This document shows, piece after piece, positions 63,644 to 64,000 of a stretch of DNA of 64,000 bases; the first letter of the stretch is position 1; each line of letters starts with the position of its first letter. Origin of the DNA: Paenibacillus athensensis (GTDB lineage: Bacteria; Bacillota; Bacilli; Paenibacillales; NBRC-103111); the NCBI RefSeq assembly GCF_004514475.2, contig NZ_MYFO02000005.1:372001-436000 (forward strand), in the 5' to 3' direction. A program made the translations under genes and the position numbers. The notes under the pieces were generated by a model, which was not told where the DNA came from, ran no database searches, and saw only the letters and a list, made by a program, of their open reading frames with translations.

Positions 63644-64000
63644 TTACGAAAAAATACCTATATGGGCATAAAAAGCCCGATTCGCCGCCTCCAGCTGCTC
63701 GGGGGTGTTAATCCCCATCACCTCGGTCGGATCGTCGAGTATCAACGCCGCGAAGCGCTTGCGGCTGCCGGACTCTCCCCCTTGCCGCATCACCTTCACG
63801 ATGTCGGTCAAGTAATACTCCCGCTGCGCATTGTGATTGGCAATGCCGGGCAGCGCTTGAAACAGGCTTTCGTTATCGAAGCAGAAAATGCCCGTGTTGA
63901 TTTCGTGAATCCGCTTTTGCTCGGGCGTGGCGTCCTTATCCTCGACGATATCGATGACCTCGCCACTGACAGGATCGCGAATAATTCGGCCATAGCCGGC
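63644..64000 (-). CDS. GlmU-like nucleotidyltransferase, 5' end outside the window
   Basis: The last 118 codons are visible. They read AGYGRIIRDPVSGEV, IVEDKDATPEQKRIHEINTG, QREYYLTDIVKV and VMGINTPEQLEAANRAF, as in the pyrophosphorylase (uridyltransferase) domain of GlmU. The protein ends directly after that domain, with no left-handed beta-helix acetyltransferase domain, so it is a single-domain version. It probably makes a nucleotide sugar such as UDP-GlcNAc. It lies 25 bp upstream of the copper-amine-oxidase-stalk gene on the same strand. Confidence 0.85.
   Translation of the reverse strand, partial: AGYGRIIRDPVSGEVIDIVEDKDATPEQKRIHEINTGIFCFDNESLFQALPGIANHNAQREYYLTDIVKVMRQGGESGSRKRFAALILDDPTEVMGINTPEQLEAANRAFYAHIGIFS

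Overview
The window looks like a chromosomal segment of a spore-forming, saccharolytic member of the Paenibacillaceae (Paenibacillus/Cohnella type). The signs are strong GGAGG ribosome-binding sites, ATGA-coupled operons, YesM/YesN two-component pairs beside sugar ABC transporters, a YjcZ-like mini-protein, S-layer-homology and copper-amine-oxidase-stalk proteins, cre-like operators and GC-rich coding with AT-rich intergenic DNA. I saw no rRNA, tRNA, CRISPR array, insertion sequence or integrase.

Region 1 (1-1857): the start of a BcrA-type ABC ATPase gene (cut by the window edge) and a secreted protein of unknown function. The promoter of the latter carries six CTAAA half-sites in strict 11-bp phase.

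Region 2 (1822-15154), the most unusual part: a cluster of four ComP-like PDZ/polytopic histidine kinases and two ComA-like response regulators. The layout is comP1-comA1 (minus strand), two ATGA-coupled kinases (comP2-comP3), a HEAT-repeat gene, then comP4-comA2. All four kinases are compositional mosaics of an AT-rich sensor half and a GC-rich kinase half. The kinase halves of comP2 and comP3 are almost identical, whereas their sensors are unrelated at DNA level. comP4 has lost key ATP-binding residues and carries an Ala/Gly-rich insertion. A 63-residue ORF ending in tryptophan lies divergent to comP1, and two tandem TTGC-N8-GCAA dyads resembling ComA boxes lie between comP1 and comP2. I read this as an expanded, sensor-diversified ComP/ComA-type peptide-sensing system; no comQ is present.

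Region 3 (15169-21008): a YjcZ-like mini-protein, the RNA polymerase recycling factor HelD, a three-gene ABC-2 exporter and a 55-residue membrane protein.

Region 4 (21198-29173, minus strand): a sugar-uptake operon made of a YesM/YesN-type two-component system, binding protein, two permeases and a cytoplasmic GH5 glycosidase.

Region 5 (29261-38451): LtaS-like phosphoglycerol transferase, lipoprotein cytochrome c, membrane diguanylate cyclase, FMN reductase, mannose-6-phosphate isomerase with ROK sugar kinase, a divergent LacI-type regulator and an unrecognised 360-residue protein.

Region 6 (38642-59108): a glucan/mannan degradation island. It holds a secreted GH16 glucanase, an SLH surface protein, a 1511-residue GH5 enzyme, an operon of binding protein, two permeases and GH2 beta-mannosidase, a LacI regulator, and two divergent secreted GH26 mannanases. 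cre-like operators precede several of these genes. The implied route is: secreted GH26/GH5 enzymes cut mannan, the ABC system imports oligosaccharides, GH2 releases mannose, and ManA plus the ROK kinase (region 5) feed it into glycolysis.

Region 7 (59153-64000): an OmpR-type two-component system, a secreted protein with a phage-tail-like C-terminus, a copper-amine-oxidase-stalk protein, and the 3' end of a GlmU-type nucleotidyltransferase gene.
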